Source: Sphaerisporangium melleum (GTDB taxonomy: Bacteria > Actinomycetota > Actinomycetes > Streptosporangiales > Streptosporangiaceae). Taken from it: a stretch of DNA of 63,581 bases. This document shows positions 34,767 to 42,620 of this stretch, piece after piece. Under the pieces are notes generated by a model. The model saw nothing but the letters and a program-made list of their open reading frames with translations, did not search any database and was not told the DNA's origin. Numbering within the stretch: position 1 is the first letter of the stretch; every line of letters begins with the position of its first letter. The position numbers were made by a program, and so were the translations under genes. The stretch lies in NCBI RefSeq assembly GCF_014646695.1, contig NZ_BMNT01000002.1, forward strand, positions 49,319 to 112,899. Reading direction: 5' to 3'.

Positions 34767-36647
34767 TCACGGGACGAAGTGCTTCAGCACCTCCGGGTTC
34801 GCCATCGCGCCGGTGTTGGCGGCCTGCTCGACCGGCGTGCCGAGCAGGATCTTGCGGACCGGCACCTCCAGCTTCTTGCCGCTCAGCGTGCGCGGGATGC
34901 CCGGCACCTCGATGATCTCGTTGGGCACGTGGCGCGGGGACAGCTCGCCGCGCAGCGCGGCCTTCAGCCCGGCGACCAGCTCGCCGGTCAGCTTCTCGCC
35001 CTCGGCCATCGTCACGTACAGCAGCAGCCGGCCCTCCTGCCCGAGCCGGCCGGTGTCGATGACCAGGCTGTCCTCGATGGCGGGGAACCGCTCGACGACC
35101 CGGTAGAACTCGCTGGTGCCCATGCGCACCCCGCCCCGGTTGAGCGTCGAGTCCGACCGGCCGTAGATCACGCACCCGCCGTCCGGCAGGATCTTGATCC
35201 AGTCGCCGTGCCGCCACACGCCGGGGTACTCGGCGAAATAGCTCTCCTGGTACCGCGAACCGTCCGGGTCGTTCCAGAACATGACCGGCATGGACGGCAT
35301 CGGGCGGGTCACCACCAGCTCGCCGACCTCCCCGACCAGCGGCCTGCCCTCAGGGTCGTAGGACTCCACCAGCGCGCCCAGGCACCGGCAGGAGATCACC
35401 CCGGCCCGGACCGGCAGCAGCGGGACTCCGCCCACGAAGCCGGTGCACACGTCCGTGCCGCCGGAGAACGACCCGAGCTGGACGTCCGGCAGCACCTCAT
35501 GCAGCCAGCCGAACCCCTCGGGGGGCAGCGGCGAGCCGGTCGAACCGACCCCGCGCAGCCGGTCCAGGCCGGTCGGGGCGAGCCCCGCCCGCATCGAGGC
35601 GACGATGTACGGCGCGCCGGTGCCGAAGTAGGTGACCCCCTCCTCGGCGGCCAGCTCCCACAGCACGCCGGTCTCCGGGTGGGTCGCCGCGCCGTCGTAC
35701 AGCACCACCGTCGCGCCAACCAGCAGGCCGCCGATCAGGAAGTTCCACATCATCCAGCCGGTGGTGGTGTACCAGAGGAACACATCGCCCGCGCCGATGT
35801 CCTGGTGGAAGCTCAGCGCCTTCAGGTGCTCCAGCACGATGCCGCCGTGCCCGTGCACGATCGGCTTGGGCAGCCCGGTGGTCCCCGAGGAGTACACCAC
35901 CCAGAGCGGGTGGTCGAACGGCACCCGCTCGAACTCCAGCGGCCCCGGCTCGGACCGCAGCGCCGCCCAGGAGGGCTCGCCGACGATCACGGTGGCCGCC
36001 AGGCTCGGCAGCCGGGCGGCGATGTCGGCGACGACCTGCGAGCGGTCGAAGTCGCGCCCGTTGTAGCGGTAGCCGTCCACCGCGATCAGCACCTTGGGGG
36101 TGATCTGTACGAAGCGGTCGACCACGCTGGAGGCCCCGAAGTCGGGCGAGCAGGACGACCAGATCGCTCCCAGGCTCGCCGTGGCCAGGAAGGCGATCAA
36201 CGCCTCGGGGGTGTTGGGCAGATAGGCCGCCACCCGGTCACCACGGGTCACCCCGTGCCGCACGAGCCCGGCCCTGACCCGGGCGACCTCCTCGGCCAGT
36301 TCCCCGTACGTCAGCGTGCGCCGGCCGCCCGTCTCGTCGCGCGCGACGACCGCGACCCGCCCCGGATCGCCGCGCAGGGCGTTCTCCGCGTAGTTCAGCG
36401 TGGCCCCGGTGAACCATTTCGCGTCCGGCATCGTCCCACTGACGACGGGCCCGTCACCACGGTCGCCGACGACCGCGAAATAGTCCCATATCGCCGGCCA
36501 GAACTCCTCGGGGGAATCGACCGACCACCGCCACAGAGTGTCGTAGTCATGCTCGGAACGCCCCAGCCACGCGGCGAACCGGGTGATGTTTGCGTTCCGG
36601 ACAACCTCCGGGGACGGCTCCCAGAGCAGCGCACCTTCCTCAACCAT
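34767..36647 (-). CDS. Acetoacetyl-CoA synthetase
   Basis: About 626 residues of the adenylate-forming (ANL) family. The AMP-binding P-loop is VYSSGTTGLPKPIVHGHGG. N-terminal DYFAVVGDRGDGPV and MPDAKWFTGATLNYAENALR, together with WYTTTGWMMWNFL, mark the acetoacetate-CoA ligase subgroup rather than acetyl-CoA synthetase. The A10 lysine is in IPRTLSGKKLEVPVRKIL. It converts acetoacetate, CoA and ATP to acetoacetyl-CoA for lipid or polyketide metabolism. ATG 36647 has AGGA 8 nt upstream. It is convergent with the membrane-protein gene. Confidence 0.93.
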   Translation of the reverse strand: MVEEGALLWEPSPEVVRNANITRFAAWLGRSEHDYDTLWRWSVDSPEEFWPAIWDYFAVVGDRGDGPVVSGTMPDAKWFTGATLNYAENALRGDPGRVAVVARDETGGRRTLTYGELAEEVARVRAGLVRHGVTRGDRVAAYLPNTPEALIAFLATASLGAIWSSCSPDFGASSVVDRFVQITPKVLIAVDGYRYNGRDFDRSQVVADIAARLPSLAATVIVGEPSWAALRSEPGPLEFERVPFDHPLWVVYSSGTTGLPKPIVHGHGGIVLEHLKALSFHQDIGAGDVFLWYTTTGWMMWNFLIGGLLVGATVVLYDGAATHPETGVLWELAAEEGVTYFGTGAPYIVASMRAGLAPTGLDRLRGVGSTGSPLPPEGFGWLHEVLPDVQLGSFSGGTDVCTGFVGGVPLLPVRAGVISCRCLGALVESYDPEGRPLVGEVGELVVTRPMPSMPVMFWNDPDGSRYQESYFAEYPGVWRHGDWIKILPDGGCVIYGRSDSTLNRGGVRMGTSEFYRVVERFPAIEDSLVIDTGRLGQEGRLLLYVTMAEGEKLTGELVAGLKAALRGELSPRHVPNEIIEVPGIPRTLSGKKLEVPVRKILLGTPVEQAANTGAMANPEVLKHFVP

Positions 36648-36768
36648 GGCCCCCATCCTGCCGCTGCCCCGGCGCGCAGACCATCCCGCCTACCCACACA
36701 GCCGCCCGGCCGCCATCCGGGAGCCGGCCACACCGGCCGGCGTGGCCGGGCCCCGCGGCGGGACGGGG

Positions 36769-38766
36769 TCAGCCCTCGATGCGATAGGGGCGCATCATTT
36801 CGTTGTCCTCGTGCTCCAGGATGTGGCAGTGCCAGACGTACAGGCCCGGCCGCTCGAACAGCGCCTTGATCCGGGTGACCTGGTTCGGATAGGCGATCAC
36901 CGTGTCCTTGTAGCCCGTCTCACCGGGCGCCGGCCCGTGGGAGCCGCCGGAGAAGGGCCGGCGGTCGAGCACGTAGAACGGCACCTCGTGGACATGGATG
37001 GGGTGGGCGTCCATGGTGAAGTTGTGGATCTCCCACACCTCGGTGGCGCCGACCACGGGGTTCTCGGTGATCGGATCGCTCCACATCAGCGCCCTGCCCA
37101 CCTCGCCGCCCTCCGGCGTCACCGCGTGCGGCATCCCGCCATGCGGCCCGCCTTCGCCCGGCCGCTCCGCACCGCCCTTCTCCACGAGCCCGAGCAGGGC
37201 CGCGGCCGGACCGCCACCCGGGATCGCCGTCGAGGTGCTTTCGAGCAGCGCGACCCGGCGTGTCAGGGACTCGGTGCCGAGCCGCGGCAGGTCGGGCAGC
37301 GTGAGCCGGTCGGGTGGGACCGAGGTGTCCCGCCCGGTCTTCGGCAGCACCATGAACTTCAGGACCTGGCCGGTCGTCGCCGGATCGGCGGGCCTGGCGT
37401 GCGGGTCGCCCCGGAACGGCCCGTCGGGCCCCTCGTTCACCAAGTACAGCGCCGTACCGGCCGGGATGCCGGTGAAGTCGACGATCACGTCCGCGCGTTC
37501 GGCCGGCGCGAGCAGGAGGTGACCGAGCCGCTGCGGCGCGGGCAGGAAGCCCGCGTCCGCGCCGATCTGCCAGAACGGCAGCGCCGCCGGCACCGGCCGC
37601 CGGGCCGTGGGACTGGTCACGATCTTCAGATCCAGGGTGCGGGCGTTGCACCCGTTGAGGAAGCGGAAGCGGAAGCGGCGCGGCCGTACGTCCAGATAGG
37701 GCCAGGTGCGGCCGTTCACCATCATCGCGGTGCCGAAGAACTCCGGCTGCCAGATGGGCGGCACGTCGCTGTGCGGGATGTACGGGCCGGGGAACCGGTC
37801 GAAGTCCCTACGGCTGAGGGGGTAGTGCAACGACCCGTCCGGCGCGAAGGACCGGTCCTGGACGACGATGGGGATCTCGTACGGCCCTCCCCCGTCCTCG
37901 CCGGCCCCCGGCCCGGGGAGCACGCCGGTCGGCAGGTCGCCGGGGCCGCCGCGCAGCAGGTAGAAGCCCGCCAGGCCCGCGTAGACGTTGAGCCGGGTCA
38001 TGCCGAGCACGTGGTCGTGGTACCAGAGCGTGGCGGCCCGCTGGTCGTTGGGATAGCGGAACACCGCCGCTCCCGGGCCCCAGGGACGCCCGTCCCGGTC
38101 CTCGGCCAGTGCCGCGTAGTCGGCGTACTTGGTGCCGTACTTCGCGTACCCGGCCGGGAGGTTCCGTGCGTCGGGGAGGTACCACGCCTCGGGGTACCCG
38201 TCGCTGTCGGCCGGATTGCGGCCGCCGTGCAGGTGGGTCACGATCGGCACCGGCCCGTGGTACGGCCCGGGCGTCGTGGTGAAGTGCGGGCGCGAGTCCC
38301 GCCCGGCGGTGCCGCCGCCCGGGTTGGCCCAGTGGAGGGTCTGGTCCACCGGCAGCGGATGCGGCAGGAAGCCGCCGTCCCGGCCGACGAGTTCGTTCAC
38401 CCAGCGGACCTCGACCGGGCGACCGGCCCGGGCCTCGACGGTCCAGCCCGGCGAGGAGAAGGTCTCCGGGTGCCGGGACGAGCCGTACCCGAACACCATG
38501 GTCGGCGGGTGGCCGGGCGGCAGGATCTGCTGCCGGAACCGCCGGACGCCGATCTCGTACCGGTCGGCGGGACCGCCCAGCGGCCCGAGGGCCGGCATCA
38601 CCGGCGGCACCGGCAGCGGCGTGACGTACTTCGGGATCGCCGCCGGGTCCAGCAGTCCGGCGGCCACGGCGTCCCCGCTCCACGGCCTGGCGGCCGTGCG
38701 GGCGCGCACGCCGGCGAGCAGGACCGCCCCTCCCATACCGGAGAGGAATTGGCGCCGTGTGACCAT
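36769..38766 (-). CDS. Tat-exported multicopper oxidase (CotA/phenoxazinone-synthase type)
   Basis: A protein of 665 residues. The twin-arginine signal TRRQFLSGMGGAVLLAGV is followed by three cupredoxin domains. Copper ligands are intact: THLHGG and LWYHDHV (type 2/3), HPIHVHEV and HCHILEHEDNEMM (type 1, 2 and 3, with Met as axial ligand). It oxidises phenols, bilirubin-like compounds or metal ions with reduction of O2 to water. ATG 38766 has GGGGAG 7 nt upstream. The likely role is oxidative stress, pigment or metabolite chemistry. Confidence 0.93.
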   Translation of the reverse strand: MVTRRQFLSGMGGAVLLAGVRARTAARPWSGDAVAAGLLDPAAIPKYVTPLPVPPVMPALGPLGGPADRYEIGVRRFRQQILPPGHPPTMVFGYGSSRHPETFSSPGWTVEARAGRPVEVRWVNELVGRDGGFLPHPLPVDQTLHWANPGGGTAGRDSRPHFTTTPGPYHGPVPIVTHLHGGRNPADSDGYPEAWYLPDARNLPAGYAKYGTKYADYAALAEDRDGRPWGPGAAVFRYPNDQRAATLWYHDHVLGMTRLNVYAGLAGFYLLRGGPGDLPTGVLPGPGAGEDGGGPYEIPIVVQDRSFAPDGSLHYPLSRRDFDRFPGPYIPHSDVPPIWQPEFFGTAMMVNGRTWPYLDVRPRRFRFRFLNGCNARTLDLKIVTSPTARRPVPAALPFWQIGADAGFLPAPQRLGHLLLAPAERADVIVDFTGIPAGTALYLVNEGPDGPFRGDPHARPADPATTGQVLKFMVLPKTGRDTSVPPDRLTLPDLPRLGTESLTRRVALLESTSTAIPGGGPAAALLGLVEKGGAERPGEGGPHGGMPHAVTPEGGEVGRALMWSDPITENPVVGATEVWEIHNFTMDAHPIHVHEVPFYVLDRRPFSGGSHGPAPGETGYKDTVIAYPNQVTRIKALFERPGLYVWHCHILEHEDNEMMRPYRIEG

Positions 38767-38873
38767 CGCGACTCCCCACCCGCGGAGACCCGAAAGGCGC
38801 CTGCCAGGCGGCCGGTGGCCGCCGGCGTGACGCCGCACCTTCCATCACACGGCCGGCCGCAGGTGCGAGAAAA

Positions 38874-38895
38874 GGGCCGTAAGTCCTTGCGGCCC
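38874..38895 (-). terminator. Intrinsic terminator of the DUF2218-methyltransferase gene
   Basis: On the minus strand GGGCCG and CGGCCC arms close a 10-nt loop and are followed by TTTTCT. It lies 66 bp past the stop at 38962. This is one of the few hairpins here with a T-tract. Confidence 0.65.
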
Positions 38896-38961
38896 CCTTC
38901 CCCACTGGTCCTTTACGTCACTAATTGTCGGCTTTTGCCCAGGTCGAGGCTCTTCCCCGGC

Positions 38962-39909
38962 TCAGCGCCTGCGGACGATCGTCACCCCGTCGCGCACGGG
39001 GAGCATCACCGACTCCACCCGCTCGTCGGCGACGATCGCGTCGTTCAGCGCCCGCATCACCCGGTGGTGCTCCTCGTCGTGGGCGGGGTCCAGGACCCGG
39101 CCGCCGAGGAACACGTTGTCCAGCACGACGAGCCCGCCCGGACGCAGCCGCCGGACGATCTCCTCGTAGTAGACCGGGTAGCCGACCTTGTCGGCGTCGA
39201 TGAAGGCGAAGTCGAGGACCGGCTCGTCGGGCAGCGCGCGCAACGTGTCCGCCGCCGGAGCGATCTTCAGGTCGATGCGGTCGGCGACGCCCGCCCGCTC
39301 CCAGTACGACCGGGCGACCGAGGTCCACTCCTCGCTCACGTCGCAGGCCAGCAGCCGGCCGCCCTCGGCCAGGCCGCGCGCGATGCAGATCGAGGAGTAC
39401 CCGGTGAACACGCCGACCTCGACGGCCCGCCGCGCGCCGGTCATCCGCACCAGCATGGTGAGCAGCGCGCCCTCGTCGGGCGTGATCTGCATGGTCCAGG
39501 AGCCACCGGTCGTCTCGCGGGTCTGCACCGCCAGCTCCTGCAGCACCTCGTCGGGCGGGGTGCACTGCGTGAGCAGGTAGTCGTTGACGAGCGGGTCGAC
39601 GATGCGCATCTGTTCGGCCGTCACCGGGGACGACCAGTCGACGTCCAGCTCCTCCTGGGTGGCGAAGCGCAGCAGGTGGCGGGTCACCACGTCCTGCACC
39701 TGCTTGAGCGACTCCTCGTCCGCCGCCGTGGCGAACATCTCGATCGCCCGCCCGGTGGGCGCGAGCACGCACCGTCCCCGGGACAGGGTGATCACTCCAC
39801 GGCCGTCACCGGAGATCTCCGTGGTCGTCTTGTGCCCCATGTGGGAGATCAGTTGCTTGATGTACCGGCCGGGACGGTCGGTCGTGACGTGTGCCGTCGA
39901 GTAGGGCAT
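38962..39909 (-). CDS. DUF2218 - O-methyltransferase fusion protein
   Basis: A protein of 315 residues in one unbroken frame. Residues 1-95 form a DUF2218 domain (STAHVTTDRPGRYIKQLISHMGHK...). Residues about 105-315 are a family-3 (CCoAOMT-like) O-methyltransferase: SAM loop VEVGVFTGYSSICIARGL, metal and substrate residues in DFAFIDADKVGYPVYYEE, then LDNVFLGGRV. The methyltransferase domain alone normally forms a free-standing protein of about 220 residues, and DUF2218 is usually separate. The fusion suggests the small domain assists substrate or metal handling. A T-tract terminator follows. Confidence 0.87.
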   Translation of the reverse strand: MPYSTAHVTTDRPGRYIKQLISHMGHKTTTEISGDGRGVITLSRGRCVLAPTGRAIEMFATAADEESLKQVQDVVTRHLLRFATQEELDVDWSSPVTAEQMRIVDPLVNDYLLTQCTPPDEVLQELAVQTRETTGGSWTMQITPDEGALLTMLVRMTGARRAVEVGVFTGYSSICIARGLAEGGRLLACDVSEEWTSVARSYWERAGVADRIDLKIAPAADTLRALPDEPVLDFAFIDADKVGYPVYYEEIVRRLRPGGLVVLDNVFLGGRVLDPAHDEEHHRVMRALNDAIVADERVESVMLPVRDGVTIVRRR

Positions 39910-39955
39910 GGAGTTCCTTCACGCTAGATGGGCGGGCCGGCCGGTGCGGCGCGGG

Positions 39956-40675
39956 TCACCCGGCCTTGCGGTTCACCGGACTGGTCAGCCGGGCCACCGC
40001 CGCGACGACCTCCGATGCGTTGGACAGGTCGGGCAGGACGATGTCGGCGCCGGCCTCGCGCAGCTCACCCGGGGTCGAGCGGCCCGAGGCGACCGCGATG
40101 ATCGGGACCCCGGCGATGCGGGCCGTCTGGACGTCCCTGGTGGAGTCCCCGATCAGCACCGTGTTGGACCCGTCGCACCGGAAGCCGTACGCCTGCTTGA
40201 CCCTGCCCTGCGCCACCTGCAGGAGGGTCGCCTTGGGGTACACCTCCTCACCGTAGCCGCCGGCCTCCAGGTCCACGTACTTGTCCAGGCCGAAGGCGTT
40301 CAGCTTGAGCGCGGCGTTGCTCTTGATCGTGCCGGTGAGCACGGACTGCACCACGCCGTCGAGCCGGGCCACGGCCTTGAGCGCCTCCTTGGCACCCGCC
40401 ATGACCCGCCCGTCCTTGTTGAGGCGCTTGCGCCGGGCGGCGAAGGCGTGCGCGAGCGCGTCGATGAACCGCGGCAGATGCTCGTCCCCGGTCACAATGC
40501 CGTTGATGGCCAGCGTCTCGAAGATGATCTCGGAGTCGGGACGGCCCATAGCGGGGGCCAGCTTCACGAGCGGACGCCCGGTGACCTGCCGGAACGCCTC
40601 GGCGTAGGCGTCACGGGTGACGATCGCCACATCGACCAGGGTCAGGTCGATGTTCCAGAGCACGAGACGATTAAT
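39956..40675 (-). CDS. HAD-like protein with Asn at the nucleophile position
   Basis: About 239 residues of the HAD fold. Motif I reads LVLWNIDLTL where active enzymes have DxDxT, so the nucleophile Asp is Asn while the second Asp stays. Motif II (VLTGTIKSN), the Lys (VYPKATLL) and motif IV (VLIGDSTRD) are intact. The start is uncertain. A perfect GGAGG (40682-40686) lies 6 nt before ATT 40675, with GTG 40663 downstream. The upstream open frame (ATG 40759) uses rare TTA, AGT and CGT codons and covers a TACTCT -10 hexamer (40712-40717), so I reject it. Confidence 0.78.
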   Translation of the reverse strand: MNRLVLWNIDLTLVDVAIVTRDAYAEAFRQVTGRPLVKLAPAMGRPDSEIIFETLAINGIVTGDEHLPRFIDALAHAFAARRKRLNKDGRVMAGAKEALKAVARLDGVVQSVLTGTIKSNAALKLNAFGLDKYVDLEAGGYGEEVYPKATLLQVAQGRVKQAYGFRCDGSNTVLIGDSTRDVQTARIAGVPIIAVASGRSTPGELREAGADIVLPDLSNASEVVAAVARLTSPVNRKAG

Positions 40676-41103
40676 TGGGTGCCTCCGAACGCGCGCGAAA
40701 CCAACGCGCTCAGAGTACGACGACCACGCCCGAGCAGCGGAACGTAATGCCCAACTCATCACCTCGCTAGCGAGATGTCCGCTTCTCCGAACCAGATCCC
40801 ACCCCGGCCGGCGAACCCGCCCCTCAGCGGCAGCCTGACGGCCCGCGCGGACGCCCTCGCCCAAGAGGACGCCCTCCCTCGCGCCAGCGCGTCACCACCC
40901 GGCACGAACAAAGCGGTCACCGCGGCGGCCGCCCTCCGACACGGACCCCAAGCCCGCCGCTACATCGCCCGGCAGGGAACAGGCGATCTCCTCGGCGGCT
41001 GTCGCCCTCCTCCGCGGCGCCCAAGCCCTCGGTACGTCCCCCGGCATCGGCCGGGCTCGCCCCGGTGGCCGCCGGGCCCCGGCCCGGTTTCGCTCGGCCG
41101 TGC
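40676..41103. other. Intergenic region, 428 bp
   Basis: Next to the HAD start it holds GGAGG (40682-40686) and the minus-strand TACTCT -10 hexamer (40712-40717), with a predicted transcript start near 40704. The remainder up to the next HAD gene (41104) shows no recognisable gene, repeat or strong hairpin. Confidence 0.4.
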
Positions 41104-41742
41104 TCAGGTGGCGAAGGAGAAGGCGTCGGCGAGGTCGTCGACGACGGGGAAGCCCGAGGCGGCCAGATCGGCGCGGCTGGTCATCCCCCCGGTGTACAGC
41201 ACCGCCATGGCGCCGACATGCTGGGCGGCGTGCGCGTCGTCGATGCTGTCACCGATCACCAGGACCTGCGAGGGCCGCACGTCCAGCGACTCGATGTGCG
41301 CCACCATGTGCTCGGCCTTGCTCCCGCCGGGCGCGCCGTTGCTCAGCCCGTCGATGCGGGCGAAGTAGCGGTCGATGCTCAGCTCCGCCGCCTTGCGGAC
41401 CAGCCGGTCGTGCGCCCACATCGACAGCAGCGACTGGGTCCGCCCGGACTCCCCCCAGGTGCGCAGGCAGTCGAGCGCCCCCTCGGCGAGCGCGCAGGCG
41501 TGCATCAGCTCGTGGTAGTGATCGTGGAACGCCTGGTCCAGATCCTCCCACTCCCCTTCGCGCAGCGGCCGGCCGAGCATCCGCTCGTAGGCGACCCAGA
41601 TGGGGCGGGTGTAGGCGGCACGGAAGCCCTCGTTGTCGAGCGCGGCCAGTCCGTACGGCTTGAAGATGGCGTTGGTCGCCCCCACGACGGCGTCGATGTC
41701 GTGGAACAGCGTGCCGTTCCAGTCCCAGATGATGTGCTTCAT
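41104..41742 (-). CDS. HAD-family hydrolase (phosphoglycolate-phosphatase-like)
   Basis: A protein of 212 residues. Motif I is IIWDWNGTLFHD (nucleophile Asp kept, second Asp replaced by Asn), motif II LLSMWAHD, Lys in GGSKAEHM and motif IV VLVIGDSIDDAHAA. A four-helix cap domain lies between. It is predicted to remove phosphate from a small metabolite. The Asn at the acid/base position may lower its rate or change its reaction. ATG 41742 has GGAGG 4 nt upstream. The second of three HAD genes in this 3.4 kb. Confidence 0.87.
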   Translation of the reverse strand: MKHIIWDWNGTLFHDIDAVVGATNAIFKPYGLAALDNEGFRAAYTRPIWVAYERMLGRPLREGEWEDLDQAFHDHYHELMHACALAEGALDCLRTWGESGRTQSLLSMWAHDRLVRKAAELSIDRYFARIDGLSNGAPGGSKAEHMVAHIESLDVRPSQVLVIGDSIDDAHAAQHVGAMAVLYTGGMTSRADLAASGFPVVDDLADAFSFAT

Positions 41743-41787
41743 GGTGCCTCCAGCCTAGTAGCCGCCCTCGGCCGCCTCACCGGATTT

Positions 41788-42291
41788 TCAGAGCAGGTCG
41801 GGGATCTCCTGGGTGGCGTACCACAACAGCTCGTGGTCCTCGACCCCGTCCACCACGAATCGCGCGTCGTCGTCGCCGGCGTCGGCGGCGGACACGGCGG
41901 CCACGGCCGCCTCCACGTCCGGCACGGCCTGCAGGTCGTCGACGTGGACGGCCGCGATCTGCTTCATCCGCACCTCGACGGGCAAGCGCACCCGGGCGCG
42001 CTCCTCGATGTCCGGGCCGGCGACCACGACGTCGTCCGGGACCTCCGCGGCGATGACCACCCGCCGGGCGGGCACGGCCACCCCGTCGGCGCGGTCGGCC
42101 GCGAGCATCCGCAGGGACGCGCGCGCCGCGTCGGTCAGCGCGACGTACTCGAGCTCCTCGGTGTCACCCGAGACGTACCACTCGACCAGCGCGGGCGTCA
42201 CCGCGTAGCCGGTCAGCGGGGCCGGGCCGACCTCGCCCGCATCCGCCACCCGGGCCAGCGTGGGAAGGGTGCTCGGCAGGTAGACGCGCAT
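41788..42291 (-). CDS. DUF6912-like conserved actinobacterial protein
   Basis: A protein of 167 residues starting MRVYLPSTLPTLARV with GAGG 9 nt before ATG 42291. The N-terminal half has GPAPLTGYAVTPALVEWYVSGDTEELEYVALTDAARASLRML, which I recall as the DUF6912 pattern. The middle is ARRVVIAAEVPDDVVV, and the C-terminus is acidic and ends HELLWYATQEIPDLL. There is no signal peptide. It is probably a soluble regulator or adaptor; the function is unknown. It follows the two micro-ORFs on the same strand. Confidence 0.72.
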   Translation of the reverse strand: MRVYLPSTLPTLARVADAGEVGPAPLTGYAVTPALVEWYVSGDTEELEYVALTDAARASLRMLAADRADGVAVPARRVVIAAEVPDDVVVAGPDIEERARVRLPVEVRMKQIAAVHVDDLQAVPDVEAAVAAVSAADAGDDDARFVVDGVEDHELLWYATQEIPDLL

Positions 42292-42345
42292 GCGTTCGTT
42301 CCTCAATCGCGATATCGGTGGGCATCGGGGCCGGCACGGCTCCGA

Positions 42346-42465
42346 TCACCTACACGAGTGTGCCAGCCACGGCGCCCCGCACCGTACACCCGCACACCCC
42401 GACCTCCACCACGTCACCAGCACGCCCCCCGGCGATGACCCCCAGAACACCCACTCACCGGACAA
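42346..42465 (-). CDS. Micro-ORF 2 (39 codons, SGEWVFW peptide)
   Basis: TTG 42465 is preceded by a GGGGG ribosome site. The peptide opens LSGEWVFWGS and continues to VTWW. The first 39 nt, including ribosome site and start, match the unit of micro-ORF 1 in 35 of 39 positions. The stop of ORF 1 overlaps its start region. The substitutions keep the start (ATG to TTG) and a Met/Val exchange. Confidence 0.4.
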   Translation of the reverse strand: MSGEWVFWGSSPGGVLVTWWRSGCAGVRCGAPWLAHSCR

Positions 42466-42564
42466 GGCACCCCCTGCGCACCGGCCTGCGCCACGTCAAC
42501 GGACACGCCGTCTCCCGCGGTAACGCCCAGAACATCCACTCACCGGACATGGGACCTCCTGCGC
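42441..42564 (-). repeat. 85-bp-spaced tandem units with ribosome site and start codon
   Basis: Core unit copies 42441-42479 and 42526-42564 share 35 of 39 bases (both plus strands open CCCAGAACA). Similarity continues with one 3-nt gap to GACGTGG. The repeat carries the Shine-Dalgarno, start codon and the SGEW codons of both micro-ORFs. Confidence 0.75.
42455..42550 (-). CDS. Micro-ORF 1 (31 codons, SGEWMFW peptide)
   Basis: A perfect AGGAGG stands 4 nt before ATG 42550. The peptide starts MSGEWMFWALP and contains PLTW, which aligns with VTW of micro-ORF 2 after a single in-frame codon gap. It lies between the HAD gene (ends 42634) and the DUF6912 gene (starts 42291), all on the minus strand. 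It could be a leader peptide or a small functional peptide. Confidence 0.45.
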   Translation of the reverse strand: MSGEWMFWALPRETACPLTWRRPVRRGCLVR

Positions 42565-42620
42565 CGGACGGGCCACGAAACGGCGTCGCGGTGCACGCGG
42601 GGGTCGGCGCGGCCCGCCGC

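Noticed and set aside
36583-39927. Plus-strand open frame of 1,114 codons
   Set aside because: Antisense to the multicopper oxidase and the methyltransferase fusion. Composition is low-complexity, with no domains.
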